From positions 12,152,001 through 12,216,000 of the forward strand of contig CM114274.1 in the NCBI GenBank assembly GCA_050084515.1: a stretch of DNA of 64,000 nt, in the 5' to 3' direction. The position numbers were made by a program, and so were the translations under genes. Below the pieces are notes generated by a model, which was not told the DNA's origin, did not search any database, and saw only the letters and a list, made by a program, of their open reading frames with translations. This stretch comes from Blasia pusilla (Eukaryota > Marchantiophyta > Marchantiopsida > Blasiales). Below, piece after piece: positions 25,181 to 37,200 of this stretch; position 1 is the stretch's first letter; each line of letters opens with the position of its first letter.

Positions 25181-27093
25181 ATGAGTGTGTGTGTCTCTTT
25201 TACTTTGATGTTACATGAGAAAGATGTTAGGAGGCAAGGGGGAATTATATTTGTTTAAATGGATAGGCGAGTTCCCTTGTTGGATAGCCTTTGGAGCTAT
25301 TTTTTTGCACATCGTTTGTCATTTTTCCATCCGGAAGGCCACAAGTAGAAGCATTACTCATTTTTTGGATGATTTTTGTAGGTAGTGGACTCGTGCAAGA
25401 CAAAAATAGAGTGTTGGCATGAGTGCTCAAATGCAACACTCAAGTATCATTCTTGAGCGAGCCTCGAGTGTTGGGACAAAAAAAGAAGAGCATTTTAGAT
25501 CACATATTTTCTCCGGAGGGGGTTGTCAAGTTAGGGGGGCTCAGACATAGCCTTGTAGGGTTAGGGTTAGGTTGAGTGGATTCAATGGAGAGTTGCTACG
25601 TGACAGTTTGATAATATCGCCATAGGGATGTGGGCTAGATGGGTGTATAGAGATGTCAAGGACGCTTGCCAATGAGATCTCAAGTGGTAGAGTATGTAGA
25701 ATAGAGGCCATAGAGCCAGACATAGGAAGGTTTGCAAGTCCCATAGGGTTGCATGCAATGAATAATAATGAAGGGACATGCGCGGATGGAATGAGGCTAT
25801 GAAGTTGGGTAAGCTCCAAGTTTTGAAGAGTTGGGTTGAGCAAGGATCAATGGAGGTAGGTATGGGCTAGGTAGGCATAGGTAGTTGCACCACGTGTGAA
25901 AGGAACGCGGATGGGGTTAGCTGAAGGAAGTTGTTCGAGCAGCTTGGACATATTGTTGCATAAGGGTGGCGATAGGAGTAGAGAAAGGAAGGAAGGAGTT
26001 GACAACGGAAAGGAGTGAAGTGAGGAGGGAGAGAGCAATGGAGTATGAGGAGGCACACGGAGTAACAAAGTCGCCATGCGAGTAAGGATAAAAAATGTAT
26101 AGGGATATGTGCAACCCAACGGGTTTTGGGTTGCAAGGTTAGAGTGTCCGGGCTAATTGACAAATTGGACAGAAGTTGTAAGTCTCCAAATGGAGGAGCC
26201 ACCTAGGTAAGTTGAGGAAAAAAAACCCATAGGTATGCATGCAAAGTCCACATGTAGTGTAGAGGTGGGGAAGCGGGGATAAGATCACATAAGGCGGTGT
26301 GTTACGAAATCACAATAAGAAGGATAGAGGTTGAGGTCAAGTAAACCAATGCGGGCTTGAGGGGATGCGTAATGTAAGTGTGAACGGAGGCATTATGGTT
26401 TCATGGAAAAATACTTATCCTTGGGACAAACATGCCCAAGGGGTCCCCTGCCTGGGTTTTCCAGTATTTTAACGGCTCATGTGGGCTTGGGACGTGGGAA
26501 TGGGTGCAAGCTCGGATTAAGGGAGGGCAGTAGGGATCGAATGGATGTGCCGACTATGAGCCATCCCCTAGCTTGCATCAAGCCCACCGAGCCTGCCTCG
26601 AGCTCGCAAAATGCCCATAGGGCATGTGACTAGACTCGCATAAGGCTCGTAGGGCTTGCACTTTGTGAGCCTTGACTATGTGGGCAAGTGCAAACCTAGG
26701 GCAGGTCACTCATAAGCTCAATACAGGTCTCTACAAGTGATGCGCGGGCTTGATGTAGGATGCAAAATGGATGGCAAGAACAAGTGATAGGTTGATATAC
26801 AAGGTACGAGCTACCGGAGCCCATATCTACGTTGCAAGCAGGTGGATTGCGGGAACTTGCACCCGCATGGACATGTCCGTAAACTCAAACTTTGTTCGTT
26901 TGGAACCTTGGAAAATATGCATACAGTTGCATGTCTTAGATGTAGCCAAAACATACAAGGTAGCAAGCAATTGTATGGGGAGCTATTGTGACAAAGATAG
27001 GCACGTAGACATGTAGGAGGTGAATAAAGAGACATCTTGATAAGGAAGGATAGAAACCATGCATGTAGGATAGGCAATGAGCGGGGGAAAAAG

Positions 27094-28126
27094 TGTCATG
27101 CGCCTAGGCACTCTCCTTGAACGTTAATCTTGTTGTTGTGGAAGCGTGCGTTCAATAGGTCACGCTCTCAACGTTGATCTGCATCCAAACACGCGCTCTG
27201 GTTAGTCGGGTCTTGGATTAATCAACGGCTAACTTTCCGAGTTCTCGACTCGGTCTCTCATCAGGCTCAAACCTTCCTTGTTTCGCGGTTTACAACACGG
27301 ATAAGTCTCGAAAGACTTGGGACAAACTTTTTGGTCGATTTAGGAACCTCAAACGACGTTTCGCGCCTGGCAGTTCCAACTATCCGATGGACATCCAATG
27401 AGTCCCTAACCAAGACTCGCACAAAGTGAATCTTGGGTCGGAATCCAAGTGTGGCGTACAAAGTCCACTCCCTTGGATTAGGTTTGGATTTCGAGTTCCA
27501 ACGCCAAACTTCGGTTCCATCCGGTGCCTCTGAGTCGTCGTTTGGCGCTCAAAGTGGGGATTCATGTGCCAAGCTATCTTGGAGAGACTCATCCCTTTCT
27601 AGTACTTTTGGGGATCTCCGGGGTTCCCTACAAGTAGGGAAAGACAGCGGGGCCTCTCCAATTGGCCCGAAACCCGATTGCCCTCATAGTTGTTTTCGGC
27701 AAATATCTTAGTCTGTACTTATGCGTTTGCTAAGATCTTTGGTGCACTAGAAGCGTCTCAAGATAAGCTTTCCAATGCGCCCTTACTTGTTCCAAACGCA
27801 TCTTGGGGATAAAATTTATGGTCCAAAAAATAGTCAAATTCTCCAAACGCTAATCGTGTTCCAAAATTGGTTCTCACCTTTTTGGCAACCAACCTTCCAA
27901 GACTCGACTCATCTCAAGTCTTGGCTCGCGTTTGGTCTAGGTTTCTTGGTCGCGACCACTAACGCATGAAACACTCAACTTTGTTCCGCGTTTTGTCTCT
28001 TGGACTTTTCCAAGAGACCTTTCCAAATGCCTCTCTAAAGCGCGAGCATTGCAACATGGGTCCAATTGAGTTCTGATGTTCCGCTTGGCGCCTATTTGGT
28101 GTTGTTTGGTTATGAGGGTTGCAACA
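27094..28126 (+). mobile_element. Solo LTR, copy 1 of a ~1 kb family
   Basis: Begins TGTCATGCGCC and ends GGGTTGCAACA, so it has TG...CA termini. It aligns along its whole length with 55,745-56,746 in the same orientation; for example both have ACTCTCCTTGAACGT near the start and TGAGGGT.GCAACA at the end. Flanks are AAAAG (27,089-27,093) and CAAAG (28,127-28,131), a target duplication with one mismatch. No internal retroelement sequence adjoins it. Confidence 0.75.
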
Positions 28127-29389
28127 CAAAGGCAATCATGTAAGAATCAAGGTCGAAAGAAGCATGAAGTTGAGAGAAGGCCATGTAACAAGGCTGAGGG
28201 AAGTATGAGGACAAGAGGTAGCATGCGCAACTTGCATAGGGTGGCACGCCCGAAAGGATGAAGGGAGTTCACTAAAGAGGAAGGTGAAGCATATGGGTTG
28301 AGGTTGAAGCTAGGACAGGGTTGGTTTAGAAGCTACATAGTCAATCTGGATGAATGATGTATGTCAAGCCAATAGCCATGGTAGATTGGTCAACGTGGTT
28401 AGGAGAACCAGACTACATAGTAGGTGGTTGCAAAGTCATACCAAACATGGTCCGTCGACTCAATGTGGTAGGTGGAACTTGGTAGGCCAGTCTAGGAGGG
28501 AGTTTCTTTGTGACTTGGCATTTCCAAATCATCATGGGGTTTACCAATAAGATATGGAATATGCACTTGTCATTAGTGGCAAGGATTCTTTTAGATCTTG
28601 ATTTTGGCAAGATGTGCCAACCTACTCAGAGTCATTGATAGAGTTCCACCTTGCCAACAGTGTGTTGATCTATAATGAGATGGATGATCAGCACCGATGG
28701 TTGGTGATGAAGTGCTAGAGGTGGTAATACACACGTCGATTCCAACAAGTAGTCCACATTTTTTTATGGAAAGTTCAACTTCTTGTTCAAGGAGATTGTC
28801 GTGCCATAGAGTTTATCACACCATATGGAGCAGTTATTGTCGACCATATAGTAGAGTGATGGTGTGCGTGTTCAAGTTACCAATCCAAGTCCCTTTCTCA
28901 TACTTATATTGTATCATTGAGGGTGATGTGTATTGTGCAAAGCTTGTGCTAGATGGGTGCAATTATGGTGTCAAGTGTAGACTCCTTGGAGATATAGCGT
29001 GCTTGTGGATATGGGGTGCTTGCTCAAATAGGGGTCATGCGTATGACCCAAGATTGTTGTTAGATTATGTGATCTAGTACACAAGGCTCATGATAAGCTC
29101 AAGTGTTCAAGTATGCGTAAGGTAGGGATTTTCATCATATGATTAACATTAGCATGTGAGCTAGTGAGGAATGTGGAAGACTCTTTGTGAGTCTGAGTGC
29201 ATGAGCTTATGAGGCAGGACTGCCATCATGGTGTTCTTGCTAGGTTTGAAAAAATGGGGTATTTTGAATAGTGGTGGTGGAGATATGTGAAGTGGAGTGA
29301 GGCATCAAACGGTTAAAGCAAGGAACCACTACGGCTCCTATCCATGGCTAGATCGTCATGATTAGAAAAAGGGTCTAATGGAAAGATCA

Positions 29390-29850
29390 TGGATGGAGAC
29401 AACATTACATGGCAAGAGATGAAAAACATGAGCCATAGGGGCAAGTATTGTTTCTTAGGTCTGGTTGGTACCATCAATCTTGATGATTTCAAGCACGATT
29501 TTGACACGTGGTGCGACTTCCAAGAGATATGAACCCCTACGTAGTTCAATCCTTTCATGGCATGGAAGGGTTTGTTCCATAAGTTTGAGGGATCTCCTAT
29601 GGATGATGATCCAAAGTTCAAATATATACAGGTTGTAGTGATCGATGCTAGTTGGGAGAGTGTGTTGGGCTCCAAGGTATGTGTCCACTAGTGGTAGTGA
29701 GCTGTATGATGGGACAATGAGTGTAGCTAGGCCTACACCATCAGCCCAAGGACTAGATGAAGATTATGGGAGTGATGGCGGTGAGGTGGAAGAAACCTTT
29801 GATGGTAGAGGGCCACCTAGTTTCACTCCTATAGTGGAGTTATTTTGAGA
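29390..29850 (+). pseudogene. Ty3/gypsy gag remnant
   Basis: Plus-strand translation with stops matches the gag of the 49.4 kb element: 'FLGLVGTINLDDF', 'WCDF', 'FNPFMAWKGLFHKFEGSPMD' against 'FLGVVGTIELHDF', 'WCDS', 'FNPFTVWNGVLQHLEWAPMD'. The two elements belong to related lineages. Two stops fall in the matched block. Confidence 0.75.
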
Positions 29851-30428
29851 GTTAGGAAGGAACCATTGAAGCGTATGAATCAACAAGTTGGAGAATCTAC
29901 ATGATTTTTATCGGAGATCGGATAAGAGTCTATGAGAGGCATCCACCTGCATACAACAACTATTCATCACCACTCACGAAAGTGACAAGAGGCCAAGGTA
30001 GTTCAATATTGATATGGGGTTTGGGATCGAGAGTTGCAAAGGAGATTTTGGGATGCAATGTTGCTTCACATAATGAAGCCCATATTGAAGGTGGTCTTCA
30101 AGTTGTTTGAGTGGATTAAGCTTAAAATGAGTGAGGAACATTTTATGACCATAGGATTCCCATGAGAATCAAGGGATCCACATATATCAATAGCCCCACA
30201 ATTGCCCCAACATGCACCAGATCTATGCTTACGAGAGAAGGTTGATGTGCTTTGAGAGTAGAGCAAGTATCGTGAGCCTATGAGGTAACAATATAAACAA
30301 ACATATGTTGGTCAGCAAGGACCACACTTGGTCTATTAGATACGTGGTGGGTCCCATAGGCAAAGGGATTATAAACAATATGATGGGGTGTGCTATATCT
30401 TAGTTAGCTAACATGTAGAGTTTGAATG

Positions 30429-30830
30429 TGTTGACACCGTAGAGAGCCGATTGAATGTTTGGGCATAACTTTATCCCAAGGTGTCAGATGAGATCGGCAA
30501 TAAATTTATTGCATTTGAAGTTTTCTTAAAAAAAAATTCCCATTTTTTGGTATTTTGGGCGAAGTGATTTTTTGATTGAGTCAACTATCACTTAGAAACG
30601 TATGTGCATAGGTTACCGATTTAGGGCTATTTTTGGGGAATATTGAGCTTTTTGGCTCTTCCCATGGATATATAAGATGGAAAAGATGGCTTTTACAAGC
30701 CATTTTTTTATGTAGAATCTTTGGACCATCTCGAAGTTTAGGGTTTGCTAGAGCTTGAGTACTAGAGTTCGGATTCCCTTGTGATAGAGGATGAATGTGG
30801 CTCTATATGCAAATGTAGATTGAGGAGTGA
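30429..30830 (+). repeat. Right LTR-like repeat of the gag-only element
   Basis: Starts TGTTGACACCG; shares the TATATAAG box (about 30,669) and neighbouring blocks with the left copy at 24,493. Confidence 0.5.
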
Positions 30831-30859
30831 ATACATCAAGGTGTACTTAATTTTTCTTT

Positions 30860-32960
30860 GAATTTTTGTGTGGTCTCGGTATACATGCATGAGTATATTT
30901 TTGTATGTGGGCAGATGTATCCGTGTGTTGGGAAGATTGATGATGTTTGGTGCGTATATAAAATTAGGAATATGGAATGTGTAGATGTGATGCGTTTGTG
31001 CACGAAACCCTAGTAAAAAGATACTTGCAAAGTATTCTTAAATTTTGGGAATTTCATATTTATGGGTTATTTCATTATCATTTTTCATCTCCATCCTTTT
31101 GACGCAATGTATTACACTTGGATGGAATTACTAGTTGTTATTAAATAAATTATTTCCTTTATTTCATCTTATTAATACTAGTTCTTGAATACATATTTGT
31201 CCTTATTTTCATATAGTTTATTATGAATTATGGATGCATTAATCATGCTTTTGTGAATATTTGGACAAATCAAGAGCTATGATAAGCACACAAGGCATGT
31301 TGACTGAGTAATTTATGCATTTTTTAGATTCCCTTGTGTAGTAATCTAGATATTTAGATATCACATATTCCACGTGGTATGCTATGCCTAGATTTTTACA
31401 ATAAGGAATATTAGGATTGAATGGGATTGATGTTTGACTTATGCCTACCTAACCATTTAATATATCATAATAAATATCAAGAAAAAAACTTAGAAAAGAT
31501 TGATATGAAGTTAGTTGTAGATGTAGTTTTAAAATGTAAATTATATGAGGCCATTAAAAAAGCTACATGGTTGCATCTATGCATGCAACCATGTAGCATA
31601 AAAAAACTATTTGATTGAATAATAATAGGATTTTTTTTGAAATGGTGTATTTCATCCTCAATGAGTAATTAAGATTGGTAAAATAGGAATATGAAGATAT
31701 TATATCTTTGAGTGTAAAAATTATAATTGAAATAGCAAAAAATAACCAAATGTTCATTGATATTCCATTCCCTAAGTGGAGACTCAAACATTGGAAAGAT
31801 GTTTTTAAGAGATAATGAATTAGCTTTTCTTTTTTTATTAGTTATAGTTTATGGTGTACGTGATTTTGAGTATGTGGATTACCTTCCTTATTGACTTACT
31901 CTTATATATCATGCATACATGGTCCAGTTGTTGACCATCACTGACAATGATATTTGGACTAGTTTGGGCAACCTAAACTTATGTATCAAGGGCAAGGATG
32001 TGATGTACACAAAAGAATAGTTTCTACATGCCATTATCTTCTTAGTAGGATTAATAAGTTTGAACTCCATACTTATTATATCTGCTATCTAGAATGTTGA
32101 GAGATAAGAGATTTGTTATTTATTTTGTAAGTATTTCTTGCTCGACACATGACTTTGATTTACAATTAACATTGTCTTCCCTTCCCTCCCCATAATATTA
32201 TAAAAGACTATAATTCTCTCATATATCCTTACATGAAATCATATTTTAATATAAATATTTGAATCCACCCTTCTTAGTTACCATACTCGTTAGGACCCAA
32301 GGCTAAAAGGTGAGTGCATAGGCATGCCACACAAACAAACCTTGCGAAACTTGATGAGATTATAAAATTGGAATGAAAATATTCTTTTAAATTATATATT
32401 ATAAGAAGCATGTTTTGATCTATCTATATTATTATTGGAGAATGCCTTCTTGATTTGCTAACATATATCTATTTGACAGGTGAACAAACTTGGCAACAAG
32501 AAAATATTTCCCATACTATGAACAACAAGACAAAAATTAATTTTGTGTGCAACATCATTAATCCCTTCACTTCCCATGCATAAGTATGCATGGGAGTGTA
32601 TGCTATTCAATTATTAAGACAACATAAGTCTTATTATGAGAATGAATATATTGCTTTCATCTTCTATTGAAATACTTTTTTTATAAAATGATAAAACACA
32701 AACAAATTTTAATTTTAGAATATGTTAAGATTAATTGATGAAATTGCACAAGCTTGCATGCATGCAACCATTTTATTCCTAAATACCCTACATCTACTCG
32801 TTACTTGAAGTGCACACTATGTCTCATCCCACTCTCTTCTATATATATGCACCTTTCTTAGCGAGCGCCCTCACCACCCATCATAAAAGATGTAATATTT
32901 AATTAGAGAGAAATAAAAAATTGTATTCTTTTCACAATCCCAACACAATATTATAACATT
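30860..32960. other. AT-rich intergenic DNA
   Basis: No gene supported. A perfect 15-base hairpin lies at 31,562-31,597. A TATATATATG run at 32,840-32,849 may serve as the core promoter of the CDCA7-like gene. Confidence 0.4.
31562..31597. repeat. Perfect 15-base inverted repeat
   Basis: GCTACATGGTTGCAT (31,562-31,576) is followed by a 6-base loop and its exact reverse complement (31,583-31,597), flanked by A-rich runs. Confidence 0.9.
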
Positions 32961-32974
32961 TCGTTTATTTCGTA

Positions 32975-32983
32975 TTAGGGTTT
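32975..32983 (-). promoter_or_regulatory. Telo-box (TTAGGGTTT) before the CDCA7-like gene
   Basis: An inverted telo-box lies where composition changes abruptly from AT-rich to GC-rich, a likely transcription start zone. The PHD-homeodomain gene has the same element in its promoter. Function is inferred. Confidence 0.35.
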
Positions 32984-32989
32984 CGCTGT

Positions 32990-34288
32990 GCCGCTCCAAG
33001 TGGTGCGGGCGCCTTGTGAGGTTTTTTCAGCAGCCAGCCGATTTCTAACCAGAGTTTCCCTCCTCCGGTTAGCGTGGCATGCGGGTTACTGCCGACTTCC
33101 ACGCGGCACCCGGCGATTCGAATCTCTGAAGCAACCAGTTAAATGTAGTGAGCCGGATGTGCGCGAATCACCGGAGGCCACGCAAGGGTGGGAACGGGCG
33201 CCAGGGTCATTGCCTCGCCTTTTCAAAGGGTCCGAAAATGTGGCGGGAACGAGGGCCGGGTTTGTTTCTCATCAGCCCCTAGTACTTTCCGCGACCGGAT
33301 GTCGGGATGTCCAGTTTGACACTTAGTTCTACCGCGAGGAAGTGGAAAAACGTGTGTAGTCTAGTCTACCGCGTCTCCGCTATTCCAACGGCGCCTCCAG
33401 TTTGGAGCCTAGTTCCGCCTCCAACCCTGAGGTAGTAATGACGGAGTTTGAGTGTCCTACAGTGTCCGGACTCCGTAGCGGCTTTTTTGGGCTCTCGTGG
33501 TTTGAAAGGGATTCGGTTGTTGACTCATTCATGGAATTTTGTTTTGGCTGTGCATCGCTTCGATCCATCGAGTGTCGCAGCGTGCGTGGCGATCGATCGG
33601 CTGTGGAGGGAGGGAGACGGCAAGAGGTGAACTTCAGCTCGTGTTTGCGTGTTTCGATCGCGTGAGATGGGATTCTTTGGACTGTGTGGAAGAGTGTGTT
33701 AATTCAGTGGATGGTTCAACGAATGCACGAGGTTTGGCTGCCGGGATGATCGATGATGAGGACGCTAATCGTGCTCGAGTGAATCTGTTGTGAGGATTGA
33801 AGCTTGTGTGCAATTTTTGGTGGATTGGACAAGGTAGCGCGGGTCGCGGGGGTGTGTAGAGGTTGGCTGTGTGCGTGACGGAATGGTTGGAGTTGGAATA
33901 CGATCAATTAGGGTTATGTGTTGCTGGCAATGACCGCGTGGCATCCGTCTTGTTTTCCGCGATCTGATGCGCCAATTCGTATGAGTGGAGTAGAAAGATA
34001 GTTGATGCCATGATTTTCTCGATTGCTGAATTCGTCACTCGTCCGTTTTCCAGGTCTTGTATGCAGATAGTCATCGATATCGGCGGAGGATTCGCTTCAC
34101 AACGGGGCGCGATTAATTTGCGTCAGGGAATTGAAGCTGGAAAGGAAGAAATTACTTCGGAATTGGCGTAATGGTTTGACATTTGTCATACAGGATCGCG
34201 ATGTCCAGATTATGAGATGAGGTTGGGTCGTTGGTTTCGTGAGCCGTACTTGGAGTGAGCGGCCTTTCTTACGTGTAGTACGAACAGT
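32990..34288 (+). promoter_or_regulatory. GC-rich leader region of the CDCA7-like gene
   Basis: About 1.3 kb of GC- and CpG-rich sequence with short chance frames lies between the likely start zone and the ATG. It probably holds the promoter and an untranslated first exon, possibly spliced (a CGTTTTCCAG acceptor-like site ends near 34,053). No protein family is visible. Confidence 0.35.
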
Positions 34289-37200
34289 ATGGCTCGGACA
34301 AAATTGGTAGCACTCGGTTCGTCTCACACCGGTGCAGGCGTCCCTGCTGTCACTTCTGTAAGTCGAACTTTTATGCTTACACTGAGTACGATGATGATCG
34401 GAGAGACTATCGAGGACTACACAGAGAGAGAGAGAGAGAAGAGAAGTGAGGACGAGAGAAGTGAGCACGATGATAACTGAACTATATCTTAAGCTCACAC
34501 TGAGCGAAGGAAGCTTTTGTTAGTTATACCTTCACACTGTCACCCATCATTAAGTCTCCAAAGTTCTCCAGGCAAAAGAAACCACACTGTCGCCCATCTG
34601 TAACTGTTCAAAATTCTCCATTTTCAATCAATTCTAACCCTGCAAATTGACAGGTTATCCGTTCATGTGAAGATTACATTGGTTAGTGCTACAATTCAAA
34701 TTCTGTCAAGTTCGATACCTTTGTCCGTTTGTGTGGTATTTGAATTCTGTTCCTGTTTGCATTCGACAGGATATCAAATGCGATGGAGGACAGAAGGAAG
34801 GTGTCATCAAGACATCCTTCAGTTCTCCGGAAGCTCCAAAATGCTCTGTTTTGATTCTCAGTGACAGTGACGATGACTTAGGAACGGTCCCAGGGCAGAC
34901 TACCAAACGTGTGAAACCAGAGTGTGGGAAGTCTGCAACAGACCCGAGCATGAAGGCTTCAAGGAAACGTGTCCTTGCAGTCGAAGGTCCGAGCGATACG
35001 TTCGCTTATGGTACCACATTTGGGGAAGTATCACCCTCATCCCCTCCTCCAATGAAGAAATGTGCATTGGCATCTCTTGTTGATGGCGACCCAGCCGAAA
35101 TGGTTGCAGAACAATCCGGTACGGCGCCGATTTCCACCTCAAAAGTTCTGAAACCTGATAATACTCCGGCTGGTAAAACTAAACGGAGGCGTAGAAAGGC
35201 TGCGAAGGACGATCCTGTGGAGCAAAACACCGACAGCGATCGCCTGAAACCCGAGAACAAAGAAAATTTTGATGCATCTGGGACTGGGGATTTCCATGGA
35301 GAGAACGGCGTGAATAAATCAGTGGATGGAGGGTCTCTCAGTGGCAAGAAGAGGAAGGAAAGTTCAGCGTCGCGTAATGAACCACCTGCCAAACGGAGTC
35401 CGTCCCCAGCTGACCTCGGCTCGGAGAAAGGAACAACATGCCATCAGGTAATCATTCATAAAGATAACCCGCAGTCACAATACCGCCTAAAACTCATTGT
35501 CTGCATGTCTTTCTACATGTTAGTTACATGACCGAGAGGGAAATGATGGAAGCTAACTGGGATCATTGTTTCAATTTGGCAGTGTCGGCAGAGGATCCGT
35601 ATGTCCATGGCCATGTGCAAAAATGTCCTGGGAAAAAGAGTGTGTGTGCATAAGTACTGTGCCAAATGCTTGCTCAATAGGTAAGTATGTCGTGGAGATG
35701 GATCCACGTCCGGCTCAGAAAGTTATGCGTGTCTGAGTGCAACCTAAAAAAAAAGACAAGTCATTTGCTCATACGTCAGGGTGGTTGTCTTTATCTTAAT
35801 AGAATCTCCCCAATGTAGTTAGCCTTAGAGTTCAGTCTGTTCTGAAGGAGAGTAGTCCAGAAACAAATGTCCATTTAGACTCTTTACTGAATGCTTTGCT
35901 GTAGTTCTTTTTTTTTTAAAGAACTTTGAGCTTCATACTGAGGGATAGGTTCAGGCCATCTCCCATCAGAGCTAAAGAAAGGCGAAGTAATTCTTTGGGG
36001 TTTGGACAGATACGGTGAGAGAGTGGCAGAAGTAGCTGATTCAGAGACCTGGAACTGTCCACGTTGTCGCAATATTTGCAACTGCAGTATATGCATGTAA
36101 GTTATCTTTTGCACTGCACTTTTCAAACACCCTCAAAGTTATCACAATCAATATTGGGTTTGACTAGTTAGTACCCAACTGGCTAAGCGAATGGTTGTGT
36201 ATACACGCTGTTATTATTATGTTTTCAGCTTCCAAAGCCAACAGACCGGGATTGTGCTTCTACATGTGGATCATGGTACTGAAATGTTCAAGAAGGAATA
36301 TCTCATGGGCTGATTTTTGAATCCCGACTTGTCCAGGAAGAAGAAAGGGTTTGCACCTACGGGATGCTTGGCCAATAAAGCCAAGGCTGCAGGGTTTTCA
36401 TCTGTTGATGACCTCCTTCAAAAGCATCCATATGCACGTGAGGTGTGTTTCTGTAGCCTGTGCTTCTAAAGAATTTGTCCATTGATAATGTAACATCCCC
36501 AGGTTGGCGTATTGAGGGATTCTCTGTTCTGGTATTTGTAGCTGTAATGGCTTTGCAGGCTGTTTGACTCTGTTATTCCTTCTCACTTGTGAACATTGAC
36601 CTTCGCTAATTAGTGCACCTTGGCAGGAAAAGAGTGTTCACGAGGATGATGCTGCACCTGTACGCAGTACAATTGAGACACTGGATGACTCCACAAACTC
36701 TGGAGTGCAGGTGGTTGTCGATGATGATGATGATGATTTTCAAGTTACCCAGGTCACTGCAAAGAAGAAAAAGAAGGCAAAAAAAGATATGGAAATCACG
36801 GAGGACCTCCAACATCATGGAGCTCATGTAGTTGTAGGTCCAGGTCCTTCAACCGTCCAGACTGCTAACAGCTTCTGTCCAGAAGTAGAGAAGTTTGCAT
36901 CTGAAGAATGCAGCTTGAGGAAGAGGAAAAAGGCACGGAGAACATGTGCAACAATTGATGTTCATGTGGAGGCCGTGCATAACAAGGATGAGAACGGTTC
37001 TGTCGGGGTCAATAAGGATGTGGAACGTGCCCTGGAGGGTACCAATATTGACATGCCAAGAATTAGGAAGGAAAAGAAGTCAAGAAAGACTGGAAAGCAG
37101 TGTAGGGTTGGCAATTTGGAGTCTACAAACGGGGAAGTCATCGATAAGGCCTGTAACTCACTTGAAAATTCTGGGGAAGAGGACATAGTGGAAGAAGATG

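Larger units (their letters stand above)
24493..30860 (+). mobile_element. Gag-only LTR element, degenerate (proposed)
   Basis: Sequence from 24,493 to about 25,180 resembles 30,429 to about 30,830 in the same orientation. Both start TGT.(A/G)AC, and share 'TTTGGGCATAAC', a GGTTACCGAT block, a TATATAAG box before AGATGGCTT, and a GGTTTAGGGTTT-like block. I read them as diverged 5' and 3' LTRs. The DNA between has gag similarity at 29.4-29.85 kb but no recognisable pol. A solo LTR of another family (27,094-28,126) sits inside. Right ends of the LTRs are unclear and no target duplication could be read. Confidence 0.45.

Noticed and set aside
25555-25575. TTAGGGTTAGG considered as an interstitial telomere
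   Set aside because: Under two units; too short to mean anything.
24690-26202. Minus-strand frames of 77-119 codons
   Set aside because: No motif, no splice partners, and biased composition; they lie within a degenerate LTR element.
34097-34498. 133-codon minus-strand frame
   Set aside because: Antisense to the start of the CDCA7-like gene, with no family resemblance.
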